DNA from: UBA1227 sp963629305 | Lineage (GTDB): Bacteria > Bacillota > Clostridia > Oscillospirales > Acutalibacteraceae | Direction: 5' to 3' | DNA: 13,860 nucleotides | Assembly (NCBI GenBank): GCA_963629305.1 | Contig: CAVGIJ010000028.1 | Span: 1-13,860 of the forward strand | Shown here: positions 1 through 7,360 of the stretch, one piece after another | Numbering within the stretch: the stretch's first letter is position 1 | Layout: each line of letters opens with the position of its first letter | The notes under the pieces: model-generated | What the model saw: the letters and a program-made list of their open reading frames with translations, nothing else | What the model was told of the DNA's origin: nothing | Databases searched by the model: none | Translations under genes and position numbers: made by a program

Positions 1-68
1 GCGTATGAGTAAAACGAAATTACAAGCAATATTATAAGGATAAACAGTACTGAATTTTTATTCTTCAT
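1..68 (-). CDS. Partial 5' end of a minus-strand gene with a hydrophobic N-terminus
   Basis: Reading the minus strand, an ATG at 68-66 opens a frame that runs off the left edge of the window with no stop. The roughly 22 visible residues are a short basic/polar start (MKNKNS) followed by a strongly hydrophobic stretch (VLFILIILLVISF). This fits a signal peptide or a first membrane segment. The start is chosen because a textbook Shine-Dalgarno (GGGAGG on the minus strand, 76-81) sits 7 nt upstream. The gene is divergent from the zinc-ribbon gene at 173, with about 100 bp of A+T-rich regulatory DNA between them. Too little is visible to name the product; a secreted, lipo- or membrane protein is likely. 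Confidence 0.65.
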   Translation of the reverse strand, partial: MKNKNSVLFILIILLVISFYSY

Positions 69-82
69 TTTTAAACCTCCCG

Positions 83-96
83 ACAAATATATTTGT
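83..96. promoter_or_regulatory. 14-bp perfect palindrome in the divergent intergenic region
   Basis: ACAAATATATTTGT is a perfect palindrome lying between the minus-strand start at 68 and the plus-strand promoter. Its last base overlaps the first T of the -35 box (96-101). The position would suit an operator controlling one or both divergent genes, but A+T-rich DNA throws up such palindromes by chance. No regulator gene is visible. Confidence 0.3.
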
Positions 97-124
97 TGAC
101 ATACAATTATTAAAAATATAAAAT
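96..124 (+). promoter_or_regulatory. Sigma-A type promoter for the zinc-ribbon gene
   Basis: A consensus -35 TTGACA (96-101) is separated by 17 nt from TAAAAT (119-124). Transcription would begin near 131, leaving a leader of about 40 nt before the ATG at 173. Confidence 0.65.
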
Positions 125-172
125 GTTTCTATAAATGTAATGCATTTGTTGTGTTTGAAGGAGATATTTGAC

Positions 173-460
173 ATGAAACTTGCAGCTGATCACATCAAAA
201 ATTTTGGCGTTACTGAGGATATCATTTGTCCGCAGTGTCAGAAGACTGTTTATATGAACATTCTCAAGGCATCAAACGGAATCGGAGCATTTGGAATCTC
301 TCTTTACGACTACAACCATGACCTTTTTGTTATTTGCCCTGAGTGTATGGCTCTCTACAGTGTTGACCATGAAATCGCAAAACGCGCAGGCAAAGAAAAA
401 TCAAACAATTATTCAATGATAAATGAGGGAAATATCACATTTATCCGTTCACTTAAATAA
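173..460 (+). CDS. Small four-cysteine zinc-ribbon-like protein, function unknown
   Basis: A 95-residue soluble protein with two CPxC knuckles, Cys19/Cys22 (CPQC) and Cys55/Cys58 (CPEC). They are separated by about 32 residues, the classic layout of a treble-clef or zinc-ribbon site holding one zinc ion. There is no signal peptide or membrane segment. The ATG at 173 is preferred over an in-frame ATG at 140 because AAGGAG (158-163) lies 9 nt upstream of 173, whereas 140 has no ribosome site. The downstream DUF1294-type gene starts 1 nt after this stop, so the two are probably co-transcribed from the promoter at 96-124. The family is not one I can name. Metal binding is inferred from the cysteine pattern only. 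Confidence 0.8.
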   Translation: MKLAADHIKNFGVTEDIICPQCQKTVYMNILKASNGIGAFGISLYDYNHDLFVICPECMALYSVDHEIAKRAGKEKSNNYSMINEGNITFIRSLK

Positions 461-461
461 T

Positions 462-749
462 ATGGACAGGGGAATTGTGTTATTGTACCTTGCAGTATAC
501 TTAACCGCCATATCTCTTGTGGCGGTTATTATTACAATAGCCGACAAATACAAGGCAAAGCATGCAAGATGGCGTGTCCCGGAAGCGACTCTTTTTACAG
601 TAGCATTTCTCGGAGGCTCACTTGCCGAATATATTACAATGAGGGTTGTACATCACAAAACCCTACATAAAAGATTTATGATAGGATTGCCGCTTATATG
701 TATTGTTCAGATTGTTTTGGTTTTTTTATTTTTATCTGTTGACTTATGA
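462..749 (+). CDS. DUF1294-family small membrane protein
   Basis: A 95-residue protein with a hydrophobic N-terminus (about residues 4-22), a central amphipathic segment with R-W-R-V-P-E, a GGS-containing helix, a basic H-H-K-T motif followed by F-x-x-G-L-P, and a second hydrophobic helix at the C-terminus. The order (RxxE, LGGSLxxxxxM, HKT, RFxxGLP) matches the DUF1294 family of short bacterial membrane proteins of unknown role. The start at 462 lies 1 nt after the upstream stop codon and has no clear Shine-Dalgarno, suggesting translational re-initiation from the zinc-ribbon gene. An upstream in-frame ATG at 423 would add 13 polar residues and overlap that gene, and also lacks a ribosome site. 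Function is unknown; membrane location is likely. Confidence 0.75.
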   Translation: MDRGIVLLYLAVYLTAISLVAVIITIADKYKAKHARWRVPEATLFTVAFLGGSLAEYITMRVVHHKTLHKRFMIGLPLICIVQIVLVFLFLSVDL

Positions 750-766
750 TAGCAAAGTGATAAAAT
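739..766 (+). promoter_or_regulatory. Probable promoter for the permease / kinase-like pair
   Basis: TTGACT (739-744), inside the last codons of the DUF1294-type gene, is 16 nt from TAAAAT (761-766). It is the only good sigma-A match in the 62-nt gap before the permease start at 812. Confidence 0.5.
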
Positions 767-811
767 TGTTTTCGCTTTAAATGCAAATTTTTGGAGGAGA
801 AGGTGGAGATA

Positions 812-2176
812 ATGGTAGTAGCAAAGGTACTTGCAGTTGCCATTTTCCTGTGTATGTTCGCCCTTATCATTTCTGAAAAGGTTGAACGTCACTATGTTAC
901 TCTTGCGGCGGGAGCACTTATGATTATACTTGTTTTCGGTATATGTATGCGCTCACCCGAAGCAATAGTCAGAACACTTAATTACAAGAGCCTCGGGACG
1001 ATTGGCTTCTGGTATGGAGCAAGTGATGAGTCCACCGGCATAAACTGGTCGACAATCATATTTATTGCCGGAATGACAGTCATGGTTGAGGGGATGGGGC
1101 ACGCCGGATTCTTTAACTGGCTTTGTCTTAAGATTGCGAAGCTTGTTCATTATAAGACTACATCGCTTCTTGTTTGTTTCATGATTATGTCAGGTGTGCT
1201 TGCAATGTTTATTGACAGCATAACCGTAATTATGTTCCTTGCAGCGGTTTCCATAGAACTTTCAAAGACCTTGAAATTCGATCCGATCCCTCTCGTGCTT
1301 TCGGAAATATTCTGTGCAAACCTCGGAGGTTCGGCAACAATGTGCGGAGATCCGCCGAACATCATAATCGGTACCGCACTCGGATACACATTCTTTGACT
1401 TTATTTCGAATACCGGTCTTATAGTTCTTATCTGTTTTATCATAATCGTTCCTTATTATTATTTTGTAATGAGAAAAGATCTTAAGGAAAGTGAGAAGAA
1501 CAGACCGGCTGACATTATTTATCCGAATCCGTCGGATTCTATAAATAACAAAAAGGGATTTATCGGCAGCGTTATTGTTTTCGCAATAACCGTTGTTCTT
1601 CTTGTTACTCATGCTCAGACAGAGCTTTCCGTTGCAACAATAGGTGTTATTTCAACATTTCTTACACTACTCTCCACAGTTATTGCTTACGGTAAGAATG
1701 CTGTTATGGCAATTCTCAAAAAGGTTGACTATAAGACATTGCTCTTCTTTATCGGACTTTTCGTTGTTGTATCCGGCCTTGAGGAAACAGGAATTTTAAG
1801 TGTTATCGCTTCCTTTATTGATAAGGTTTCAGGCGGCAATATATTCGTCATGATTGCCATCGTTCTTTGGGTATCCGCATTTGCATCCGCATTTATCGAC
1901 AACATCCCGTTTGCCGCAACAATGATACCCGTTATCCAATCAATGGCCGCTTCCACGGGAGTTCCCCTTACTACACTTGCATGGACACTCTCTCTCGGAA
2001 CGGATATCGGAGGTTCCGCAACGCCTATCGGAGCATCTGCAAATGTTGTCGGAACAAGTCTTTCCGCAAAAGCAGGCCATCCGATAAATTGGAGTAAGTA
2101 CTGCAAATACAATGCACCGGCAACTATTATTACAGTAGCTGTTTGTATGATTTCACTTTATATCAGATACACTTAA
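812..2176 (+). CDS. SLC13/ArsB/NhaD-type ion permease
   Basis: A 454-residue integral membrane transporter with about 10-12 hydrophobic segments and an internal two-fold repeat typical of the ion-transporter (IT) superfamily. In the first half, MFIDSITVIMF is followed by GGSATMCGDPPNIIIG (172-187). In the second half, FIDNIPFAATM (361-371) is followed by GGSATPIGASANVVG (400-414). The GDPPN signature and the paired D(N/S) helices resemble ArsB arsenite pumps, NhaD antiporters and the P-protein subgroup, so the substrate cannot be set from sequence; an anion or Na+/H+ coupled exchange is plausible. The ATG at 812 is preferred to an in-frame TTG at 791, because the purine-rich GGAGGAGAAGGTGGAG lies just in front of 812 and the 791 start would use that ribosome site as coding sequence. 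It is followed after 19 nt by the kinase-like gene, probably in one transcript. Confidence 0.85.
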   Translation: MVVAKVLAVAIFLCMFALIISEKVERHYVTLAAGALMIILVFGICMRSPEAIVRTLNYKSLGTIGFWYGASDESTGINWSTIIFIAGMTVMVEGMGHAGFFNWLCLKIAKLVHYKTTSLLVCFMIMSGVLAMFIDSITVIMFLAAVSIELSKTLKFDPIPLVLSEIFCANLGGSATMCGDPPNIIIGTALGYTFFDFISNTGLIVLICFIIIVPYYYFVMRKDLKESEKNRPADIIYPNPSDSINNKKGFIGSVIVFAITVVLLVTHAQTELSVATIGVISTFLTLLSTVIAYGKNAVMAILKKVDYKTLLFFIGLFVVVSGLEETGILSVIASFIDKVSGGNIFVMIAIVLWVSAFASAFIDNIPFAATMIPVIQSMAASTGVPLTTLAWTLSLGTDIGGSATPIGASANVVGTSLSAKAGHPINWSKYCKYNAPATIITVAVCMISLYIRYT

Positions 2177-2195
2177 TGAATGGGAGGTTTAATTA

Positions 2196-2822
2196 ATGGC
2201 TAATGATAATGGTCAAATCATTATTACCATAGGACGTGAATACGGCAGTCTCGGACATCTGATTGCGGATAAGGCAGGAAAAAAACTCGGGCTTCCTGTT
2301 CTTGATAAGGCTATACTCCATAAGATGGCTGAAAACCACGGATTCGATCCGAGATTCATAAAAGATTACGATGAAAAGAAAAGAAACCCGTTTACTTCAA
2401 GAAGTATAAAGGGCAACACAAACTCTATAGAAGATGTTCTTGCCGAAATGGTATTTAAGTACGAGAGAGATCTTGCCGATACCGGTGAATCGTTTATTAT
2501 AGTCGGACGCTGCGCCGAGGAAGTACTTAAGGACCGTCCGGGTCTTATTCGTGTCTTCATAACGGGCGACTATGACACAAAGCTTACTCATCTTGTAAAA
2601 GACAGGGGCTTTACCGAACGTGAAGCTGCAGATCTTATGAAGAAGATGGATAAGAAAAGACGCGCATACCACAATTATCACAGCTCAAACAAATGGGGAG
2701 AAGCGAGCGGTTATGACCTTGTAATTAACTCATCTGAGCTCGGTATTGATAACTCTGCCGAACTCATATGTAAATACGTTGAACTCTGGAAGAACAAGGA
2801 TATCCTTGAAGAGCGTGATTAA
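2196..2822 (+). CDS. Cytidylate-kinase-like P-loop protein (AAA_26 / Cytidylate_kin2 family)
   Basis: A 208-residue cytoplasmic protein. A beta-strand leads into GREYGSLG (13-20), the family's variant nucleotide-binding loop, usually GREYGSGG. GRCAEEVL (104-111) corresponds to the conserved GRxA helix start. A basic lid-like stretch D-K-K-R-R-A-Y-H-N-Y-H lies at 152-162, and YDLVINSS (173-180) matches the family's C-terminal strand. It resembles the Firmicutes cytidylate-kinase-like family rather than housekeeping Cmk, so CMP phosphorylation is not assured. The Gly-to-Leu change in the loop (SLG instead of SGG) is a small oddity. GGGAGG (2182-2187) lies 8 nt before the ATG. It probably shares a transcript with the permease, and the unit ends at the terminator 2830-2869. 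Confidence 0.82.
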   Translation: MANDNGQIIITIGREYGSLGHLIADKAGKKLGLPVLDKAILHKMAENHGFDPRFIKDYDEKKRNPFTSRSIKGNTNSIEDVLAEMVFKYERDLADTGESFIIVGRCAEEVLKDRPGLIRVFITGDYDTKLTHLVKDRGFTEREAADLMKKMDKKRRAYHNYHSSNKWGEASGYDLVINSSELGIDNSAELICKYVELWKNKDILEERD

Positions 2823-2829
2823 CGGCAAA

Positions 2830-2869
2830 ACTCCTCATTTTCCTGCGAAAATGAGGAGTCTCTTTTTTT
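2830..2869 (+). terminator. Intrinsic terminator after the permease / kinase-like unit
   Basis: A perfect 12-bp stem ACTCCTCATTTT / AAAATGAGGAGT (2830-2841 with 2848-2859) with a 6-nt loop is followed by CTCTTTTTTT. It separates this unit from the pot operon. Confidence 0.92.
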
Positions 2870-2870
2870 A

Positions 2871-2899
2871 TTGACTTTTTAGTTTATTTACTCTATATT
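2871..2899 (+). promoter_or_regulatory. Promoter of the potABCD operon
   Basis: TTGACT (2871-2876) is 17 nt from TATATT (2894-2899), immediately after the upstream terminator. Transcription would start about 30 nt before the potA start codon. Confidence 0.6.
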
Positions 2900-2935
2900 T
2901 TAATTTGCAACTTTTTTTCGAGAGGAAGTGCATAA

Positions 2936-4081
2936 TTGGAAAAGAACGTTATAATTGAACTTAAAAATATCTCCGTAAGCTTCGGAGAAGAAACGATTCT
3001 CAAAGACCTAAATCTCTATATTCGCGACGGTGAATTTATTACATTGCTCGGACCGTCCGGCTGCGGTAAAACCACAACGCTTAGGATAATTGCCGGCTTC
3101 CTTGAACCGGATTCCGGAGAGGTCATCTTTGAGGGAAAATGTATCAATGGTGTACCGGCTCACGAGAGGCAGGTTAACACCATTTTTCAGCGTTATGCAC
3201 TTTTTCCGCACCTGAATGTCTATGAGAACATAGCTTTTGGTTTAAGACTTCGCAAAATGCCCGAAAAGCAAATCAAAGAAAAAGTTGAGGAAATGCTGTC
3301 ACTTGTTGACCTTAAAGGCTTCGGCAGACGTTCCGTTGATTCGCTCTCAGGCGGACAGCAGCAGCGTATTGCTATTGCCAGAGCTCTTGCCGTAAACCCG
3401 CGAGTTCTCCTCCTTGATGAACCGCTCGGAGCACTTGACCTTAAACTCCGCAAGGATATGCAGGTTGAGCTTAAAAATATTCAACAAAGGCTCGGCATAA
3501 CATTCATATATGTTACCCACGACCAGGAGGAAGCTCTCTCCATGTCCGACACCATAGTTGTTATGGATCACGGTGAGATTCAGCATATAGGTTCTCCGAC
3601 TGACATTTATAACGAGCCGAAAAACGCGTTCGTTGCAGACTTTATCGGAGAATCAAATATCCTTGACGGCGTTATGAAAAAGGACTTCAGGGTTGAATTT
3701 TCCGGTCATGTATTTGACTGCGTAGACAAGGGCTTCAAAGAAGATGAAAATGTTGACGTTGTTGTAAGACCGGAGGATGTCGATGTATGTGATCCAAAGG
3801 ACGGAATGATTTCCGGAACAGTTACATCGGTTACCTTCAAAGGCGTTCATTATGAAATAATAGTAGATATCGGCGGCTTCAAATGGATGATTCAGTCAAC
3901 GGATTATCAGAAGGTCGGAGATGTCATAGGACTTCTTATCAAGCCGGATGAAATTCATATCATGAAAAAGTCCAAGTACTCGGGACGTTACGGTGACTAT
4001 TCGAGCTTCTCGGATGAGATGGATTACATCTCCGATGTTAACGAGGTGCTTGTTGAAGAACCGGAAGATGAAGAAGAATAA
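2936..4081 (+). CDS. potA: Spermidine/putrescine ABC importer ATP-binding protein PotA
   Basis: A 381-residue ABC ATPase that would power polyamine import as a dimer on the cytoplasmic face of PotBC. All canonical motifs are present: Walker A GPSGCGKT (39-46), Q-loop Gln85, signature LSGGQQQ (137-143), Walker B VLLLDEP (157-163), D-loop GALD (165-168) and switch His195. A C-terminal TOBE-type regulatory domain (about 285-350) with the VVRPEDV strand follows, as in PotA/CysA/MalK. The start is a TTG with GAGGAAG (2922-2928) 7 nt upstream; no ATG near the N-terminus fits the family's length. The last 20 or so residues are extremely acidic (E-E-P-E-D-E-E-E at the end), an extension beyond the usual TOBE end. 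It is the first gene of the pot operon, 15 nt before potB. Confidence 0.93.
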   Translation: MEKNVIIELKNISVSFGEETILKDLNLYIRDGEFITLLGPSGCGKTTTLRIIAGFLEPDSGEVIFEGKCINGVPAHERQVNTIFQRYALFPHLNVYENIAFGLRLRKMPEKQIKEKVEEMLSLVDLKGFGRRSVDSLSGGQQQRIAIARALAVNPRVLLLDEPLGALDLKLRKDMQVELKNIQQRLGITFIYVTHDQEEALSMSDTIVVMDHGEIQHIGSPTDIYNEPKNAFVADFIGESNILDGVMKKDFRVEFSGHVFDCVDKGFKEDENVDVVVRPEDVDVCDPKDGMISGTVTSVTFKGVHYEIIVDIGGFKWMIQSTDYQKVGDVIGLLIKPDEIHIMKKSKYSGRYGDYSSFSDEMDYISDVNEVLVEEPEDEEE

Positions 4082-4096
4082 AAGGGAGGGGAGACT

Positions 4097-4915
4097 GTGA
4101 AAAATAAAACATACAATGCTATCTCAGCGCCATATGCACTCTGGTGTGTTATTTTCATTGTTGCTCCGCTTCTGATTGTTGCATACTATGCCCTGACAGA
4201 CGGAAACGGCAATTTTTCATTTGCCAATATATCCTCACTTACAATGTATACAGATACCATTGCAAGGTCCGTTTACTTCGGAATCATCGCAACTGTTATT
4301 TGTCTGCTTGTTTCATATCCGCTTGCATACATTATTTCAAGAACAAAGGCATCAACGCAGAAGATAATGATAATGCTTATAATGGTGCCGATGTGGATGA
4401 ATTTCCTTCTTCGTACATATGCCATCATGGTTCTTCTTGAGGACACGGGCATTATAAACACACTTCTCGGAAAGATAGGACTTAAAGCAGTTCATATGAT
4501 TAACACACCGGGAGCCGTTATTTTCGGTATGGTCTATAACTATATCCCGTTTATGGTTTTGCCTCTTTATACATCTATGACCAAGCTCGATTATAAGCTT
4601 GTTGAGGCTGCAAAAGACCTCGGCGCAAACGGATTGCAGGCACTCAGTAAGGTTGTGATACCGCTTACATCGGCAGGAATCGTTTCAGGTATCACAATGG
4701 TTTTTGTTCCGTCTGTTTCGACATTCTATATATCTCAAAAGCTCGGCGGCGGAAAGTACACACTCATCGGCGACGTTATTGAGATGCAGTTCCAGACAGC
4801 ATACAATTACAATCTCGGCGCGAGTATTTCGCTTCTCCTTATGATTCTTATTCTTATCTGCCTTGCAGTAATGAATAAGTTCGGTGATCCTGATGACGGA
4901 GGTGTTGTGGTATGA
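4097..4915 (+). CDS. potB: Spermidine/putrescine ABC importer permease PotB
   Basis: A 272-residue polytopic permease with about six membrane helices, forming half of the transmembrane channel with PotC. The cytoplasmic coupling helix that docks on PotA is visible as the EAA motif: V-E-A-A-K-D-L-G at 169-176 followed by the I-P-L turn at 188-190. M-V-P-M-W-M-N-F-L-L-R-T (96-107) is also typical of PotB. The start is GTG at 4097 with GGGAGG 7 nt upstream. The stop overlaps the potC start in an ATGA arrangement, indicating translational coupling. Length agrees with the family. Confidence 0.92.
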   Translation: MKNKTYNAISAPYALWCVIFIVAPLLIVAYYALTDGNGNFSFANISSLTMYTDTIARSVYFGIIATVICLLVSYPLAYIISRTKASTQKIMIMLIMVPMWMNFLLRTYAIMVLLEDTGIINTLLGKIGLKAVHMINTPGAVIFGMVYNYIPFMVLPLYTSMTKLDYKLVEAAKDLGANGLQALSKVVIPLTSAGIVSGITMVFVPSVSTFYISQKLGGGKYTLIGDVIEMQFQTAYNYNLGASISLLLMILILICLAVMNKFGDPDDGGVVV

Positions 4916-5754
4916 GAAATAAGACAAACGTTGCTTCAAAGATTTACCTTGTCCTCATTTTCATTCTGCTTTATGCACCGATTGCCGTGCTGATATTCTA
5001 TTCGTTCAACTCATCAAACAGTACGAGTGTTTTTGAATCATTTTCGCTTCATTGGTACAAAGAACTGTTTCGTGATGAAAAGACAATTGCGGCTCTTAAA
5101 AACACCGTTGTTTTGGCCGTTCTTTCTTCAATAATATCTACGGTTGTCGGAACAATTTCCGCAACAGGTCTTTATTATTCAAAAACTAAACCGTATAAAA
5201 AGCTTACAATGACGGCAACCAATATCCCTATGATGAATCCGGATATTGTTACCGGTATTTCAATGATGCTGCTTTTTGTATTTATTGGTTCAATTTTAAA
5301 GATGTCCGGAGTACTGGGCTTTACAACAATGCTTATTGCACATATTACATTTGAATTGCCGTATGTAATACTCAATATTCTTCCGAGATTCAAGTCAATG
5401 GACCGGTATCTTACCGAGGCTGCCTGTGACCTCGGCTGTACGCCTGTAAAAGCCTTTTTTAAGGTTACATTGCCATACCTTAAGTCTGAGATACTTGCGG
5501 CATTTATCATGGCATTTACGCTTTCTCTCGACGATTTCGTAATAAGTTATTTCGTTAGCGGTCCGGAGTTCCAGACACTTCCCATACGTATTTATTCAAT
5601 GACAAAGAAGCGTGTTACACCTGATATGTACGCTCTTTCCACGCTTATCTTTGTTGTAGTATTTGTGCTTCTCATTCTTCTCAACATTGCACAGGATGAA
5701 AAACGCAAGGAAACGCGTCGTCTTCGCAGAGAAAAAAGGAGGATGGGCTCATGA
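4912..5754 (+). CDS. potC: Spermidine/putrescine ABC importer permease PotC
   Basis: A 280-residue polytopic permease that partners PotB. The N-terminal helix (about 11-30) includes Y-A-P-I-A-V-L-I-F-Y-S-F-N, a characteristic PotC opening. The EAA coupling motif is T-E-A-A-C-D-L-G (168-175), and L-S-L-D-D-F-V (204-210) matches the PotC signature near the last helices. The C-terminal tail is very basic (K-R-K-E-T-R-R-L-R-R-E-K-R-R), consistent with a cytoplasmic end. Both ends overlap neighbours in ATGA style (with potB at 4912 and potD at 5751), so B, C and D are probably translated together. Confidence 0.92.
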   Translation: MRNKTNVASKIYLVLIFILLYAPIAVLIFYSFNSSNSTSVFESFSLHWYKELFRDEKTIAALKNTVVLAVLSSIISTVVGTISATGLYYSKTKPYKKLTMTATNIPMMNPDIVTGISMMLLFVFIGSILKMSGVLGFTTMLIAHITFELPYVILNILPRFKSMDRYLTEAACDLGCTPVKAFFKVTLPYLKSEILAAFIMAFTLSLDDFVISYFVSGPEFQTLPIRIYSMTKKRVTPDMYALSTLIFVVVFVLLILLNIAQDEKRKETRRLRREKRRMGS

Positions 5755-7001
5755 AAAAAATCACCAAAGCTTTATCTGTTGTTTTTTGCCTGTCATTTGT
5801 GCTTTCTCTTTTTGTCCCTGTCGCTTTCGCTGCAGAGGATGAACCGCACTACTATTTGGATGATTATAAAATTGACGAGGAATATTACAAAAATAATCCT
5901 TACCGCGGAACGACACTCAATGTTTACAACTGGGGCGAGTATATCTCTGACGGTTCGGAAGATTCGCTGGATGTAAACAAGTATTTTGAAGAGCTGACCG
6001 GAATCAAGGTTAACTATACAAACTTTGACAGCAATGAGGACATGTATGCAAAGCTTAAAAGCGGCGGCGCGAATTACGATGTAATAATACCGTCCGATTA
6101 TATGATTGAACGACTCGTTGACGAAGATATGCTTTTAAAGCTTGACTACGAAAATATCCCGAATTTCAAGTATATTTCCGATGACTATAAGGGATTGTAT
6201 TTTGATGAAAATGATGAGTATTCGGTTTGCTACAATGTTGGCTATGTTGCCCTCATATACAATTCAAAGCTTGTAGATGAAATACCTGACAGCTGGGAAG
6301 CCCTCTGGGATGAAAAGTATACCGGCAATGTACTTATGTTTAATAATCCGCGTGATGCTTTCGGAATTGCTCAGCTTATACTCGGACAGGATCTCAACAC
6401 CACCGATCAAAAGGATTGGGCTCTTGCATATGACAAGCTTCTCTCCGGAAAAAGTGTTGTTCGCTCATATGTAATGGATGAAATATTCAATATCATGGAG
6501 AGCGGTGCAGCTGCGATGGCTCCTTACTACGTCGGAGATTTCCTTACAATGAAGGAGAACAATCCGGATCTTGAAATTGCCTACCCGAAAGAGGGTGCAA
6601 ATATATTTGTTGACTCTATGTGCATTCCGAAAACAAGTCAGAACAAGGGTGCTGCGGAGCTGTATATAAACTTCATGGAGGAGCCTGAAATTGCTCTTGC
6701 GAATGCCGAGTATATTTGTTACGGCACACCGAATAATATTGTAAGGTATCTTGATGAATACTCACTCAGAGACAGTGAAATTATTTATCCTGACAAAAGC
6801 GTAACGGAAAATTATCAGTACTTTCACAACCTTGATCAGGCAACTCAGACACTCATGAGTAACTACTGGAGTGATTTAAAGGTAGACGGTACATCAAATG
6901 TATCAACATATGTCGGTCTTGCGGTATTTGCATTGCTCGCAATAGCATATGCAATATTTGCTTTTGTACGAAAAAAACACCGTGAAAAGTACTACGATTG
7001 A
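5751..7001 (+). CDS. potD: Polyamine-binding protein PotD with C-terminal membrane anchor
   Basis: A 416-residue extracytoplasmic substrate-binding protein that would deliver putrescine or spermidine to PotBC. Residues 1-27 form a signal peptide (basic start, hydrophobic core, A-F-A before Ala28). No lipobox cysteine precedes the mature protein, unlike typical Gram-positive binding proteins. The fold markers of PotD are present: L-N-V-Y-N-W-G-E-Y-I-S (56-66), Y-D-V-I-I-P-S-D-Y (109-117) and I-F-V-D-S-M-C-I-P (285-293). In the last of these, Asp288 is the likely counterpart of the polyamine-carboxylate Asp of E. coli PotD, and the tryptophan two residues before that Asp there is Phe here (inference by motif alignment). 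The C-terminus carries a second hydrophobic segment (387-406) followed by R-K-K-H-R-E-K, so the protein appears anchored by its C-terminus rather than by lipid. Confidence 0.9.
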   Translation: MKKITKALSVVFCLSFVLSLFVPVAFAAEDEPHYYLDDYKIDEEYYKNNPYRGTTLNVYNWGEYISDGSEDSLDVNKYFEELTGIKVNYTNFDSNEDMYAKLKSGGANYDVIIPSDYMIERLVDEDMLLKLDYENIPNFKYISDDYKGLYFDENDEYSVCYNVGYVALIYNSKLVDEIPDSWEALWDEKYTGNVLMFNNPRDAFGIAQLILGQDLNTTDQKDWALAYDKLLSGKSVVRSYVMDEIFNIMESGAAAMAPYYVGDFLTMKENNPDLEIAYPKEGANIFVDSMCIPKTSQNKGAAELYINFMEEPEIALANAEYICYGTPNNIVRYLDEYSLRDSEIIYPDKSVTENYQYFHNLDQATQTLMSNYWSDLKVDGTSNVSTYVGLAVFALLAIAYAIFAFVRKKHREKYYD

Positions 7002-7050
7002 CAGATAAAAAAATGCCATTGAAAAAGTTGATTTTTTTAGCAAATTTTTG

Positions 7051-7079
7051 TTGACATGAGACGAAGGCTTTGCTATAAT
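7051..7079 (+). promoter_or_regulatory. Strong sigma-A promoter for the tRNA-Leu/tRNA-Pro pair
   Basis: Perfect TTGACA (7051-7056), a 17-nt spacer and perfect TATAAT (7074-7079) give the ideal consensus, as expected for stable RNA. The tRNA begins about 33 nt beyond the likely start point. No convincing terminator is seen between the potD stop (7001) and this promoter. Confidence 0.88.
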
Positions 7080-7118
7080 AAACAACGTTGCGTGAGGGAA
7101 ATATCCCATGCGTGGCAT

Positions 7119-7203
7119 GCGAGAGTGGCGGAATCGGCAGACGCGCACGTTTGAGGGGCGTGTGGGGCGACTCGTACGGGTTCAAGTCCCGTCTCTCGCA
7201 CCA
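7119..7203 (+). tRNA. tRNA-Leu (anticodon GAG)
   Basis: The acceptor strands GCGAGAG (7119-7125) and CTCTCGC (7193-7199) pair perfectly, with discriminator A7200 and an encoded CCA (7201-7203). The D arm reads GCGG...CGC. The anticodon stem is CACGT/GCGTG with loop TTGAGGG, placing GAG at 7153-7155 (reads CUC and CUU). A long variable arm and the T arm CGGG-TTCAAGT-CCCG confirm a class II leucine tRNA. Confidence 0.96.
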
Positions 7204-7236
7204 AGGTCCGGTTCGTGTGAACCGGACCTATTTTTT
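7204..7236 (+). terminator. Terminator-like hairpin between tRNA-Leu and tRNA-Pro
   Basis: An 11-bp perfect stem AGGTCCGGTTC / GAACCGGACCT (7204-7214 with 7219-7229) with loop GTGT is followed by TATTTTTT. It abuts the CCA of tRNA-Leu and lies only 13 nt before tRNA-Pro. Confidence 0.85.
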
Positions 7237-7249
7237 ACAAAGTGAATAA

Positions 7250-7326
7250 CCGGGTGTGGCGAAGTTTGGTATCGCGCTTGAATGGGGTTCAAGAGGCCGC
7301 TGGTTCAAGTCCAGTCACTCGGACCA
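7250..7326 (+). tRNA. tRNA-Pro (anticodon GGG)
   Basis: A 77-nt class I tRNA. Acceptor CCGGGTG (7250-7256) pairs with CACTCGG (7316-7322) with one G-T wobble; discriminator A7323 and an encoded CCA follow. The D stem is GCGA/TCGC. The anticodon stem CTTGA/TCAAG has loop ATGGGGT, giving GGG at 7284-7286 (reads CCC and CCU). The T arm is GCTGG-TTCAAGT-CCAGT. Its last 13 nt (7314-7326) are the start of the downstream tandem repeat. There is no promoter of its own in the 13 nt after the preceding terminator-like hairpin. Confidence 0.94.
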
Positions 7327-7329
7327 TCT

Positions 7330-7360
7330 AAATGGCATCTCTTAACGAGATGCCATTTTT
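7330..7360 (+). terminator. Terminator after tRNA-Pro, repeated four times through the array
   Basis: A perfect 12-bp stem AAATGGCATCTC / GAGATGCCATTT with loop TTAAC, whose 3' arm runs into a five-T tract ending at 7360. Because it lies inside the 157-bp unit it recurs at about 7487-7517, 7644-7674 and 7801-7831, giving four terminators in series. Confidence 0.88.

Noticed and set aside
791..811. TTG at 791 as the start of the ion permease
   Set aside because: The GGAGGAGAAGGTGGAG region it would translate is the evident ribosome-binding region for the ATG at 812.
1150..2112. Long minus-strand open frames within the permease gene
   Set aside because: They are shadows of a strongly supported membrane-protein reading frame on the plus strand, with no ribosome site or recognisable domain.
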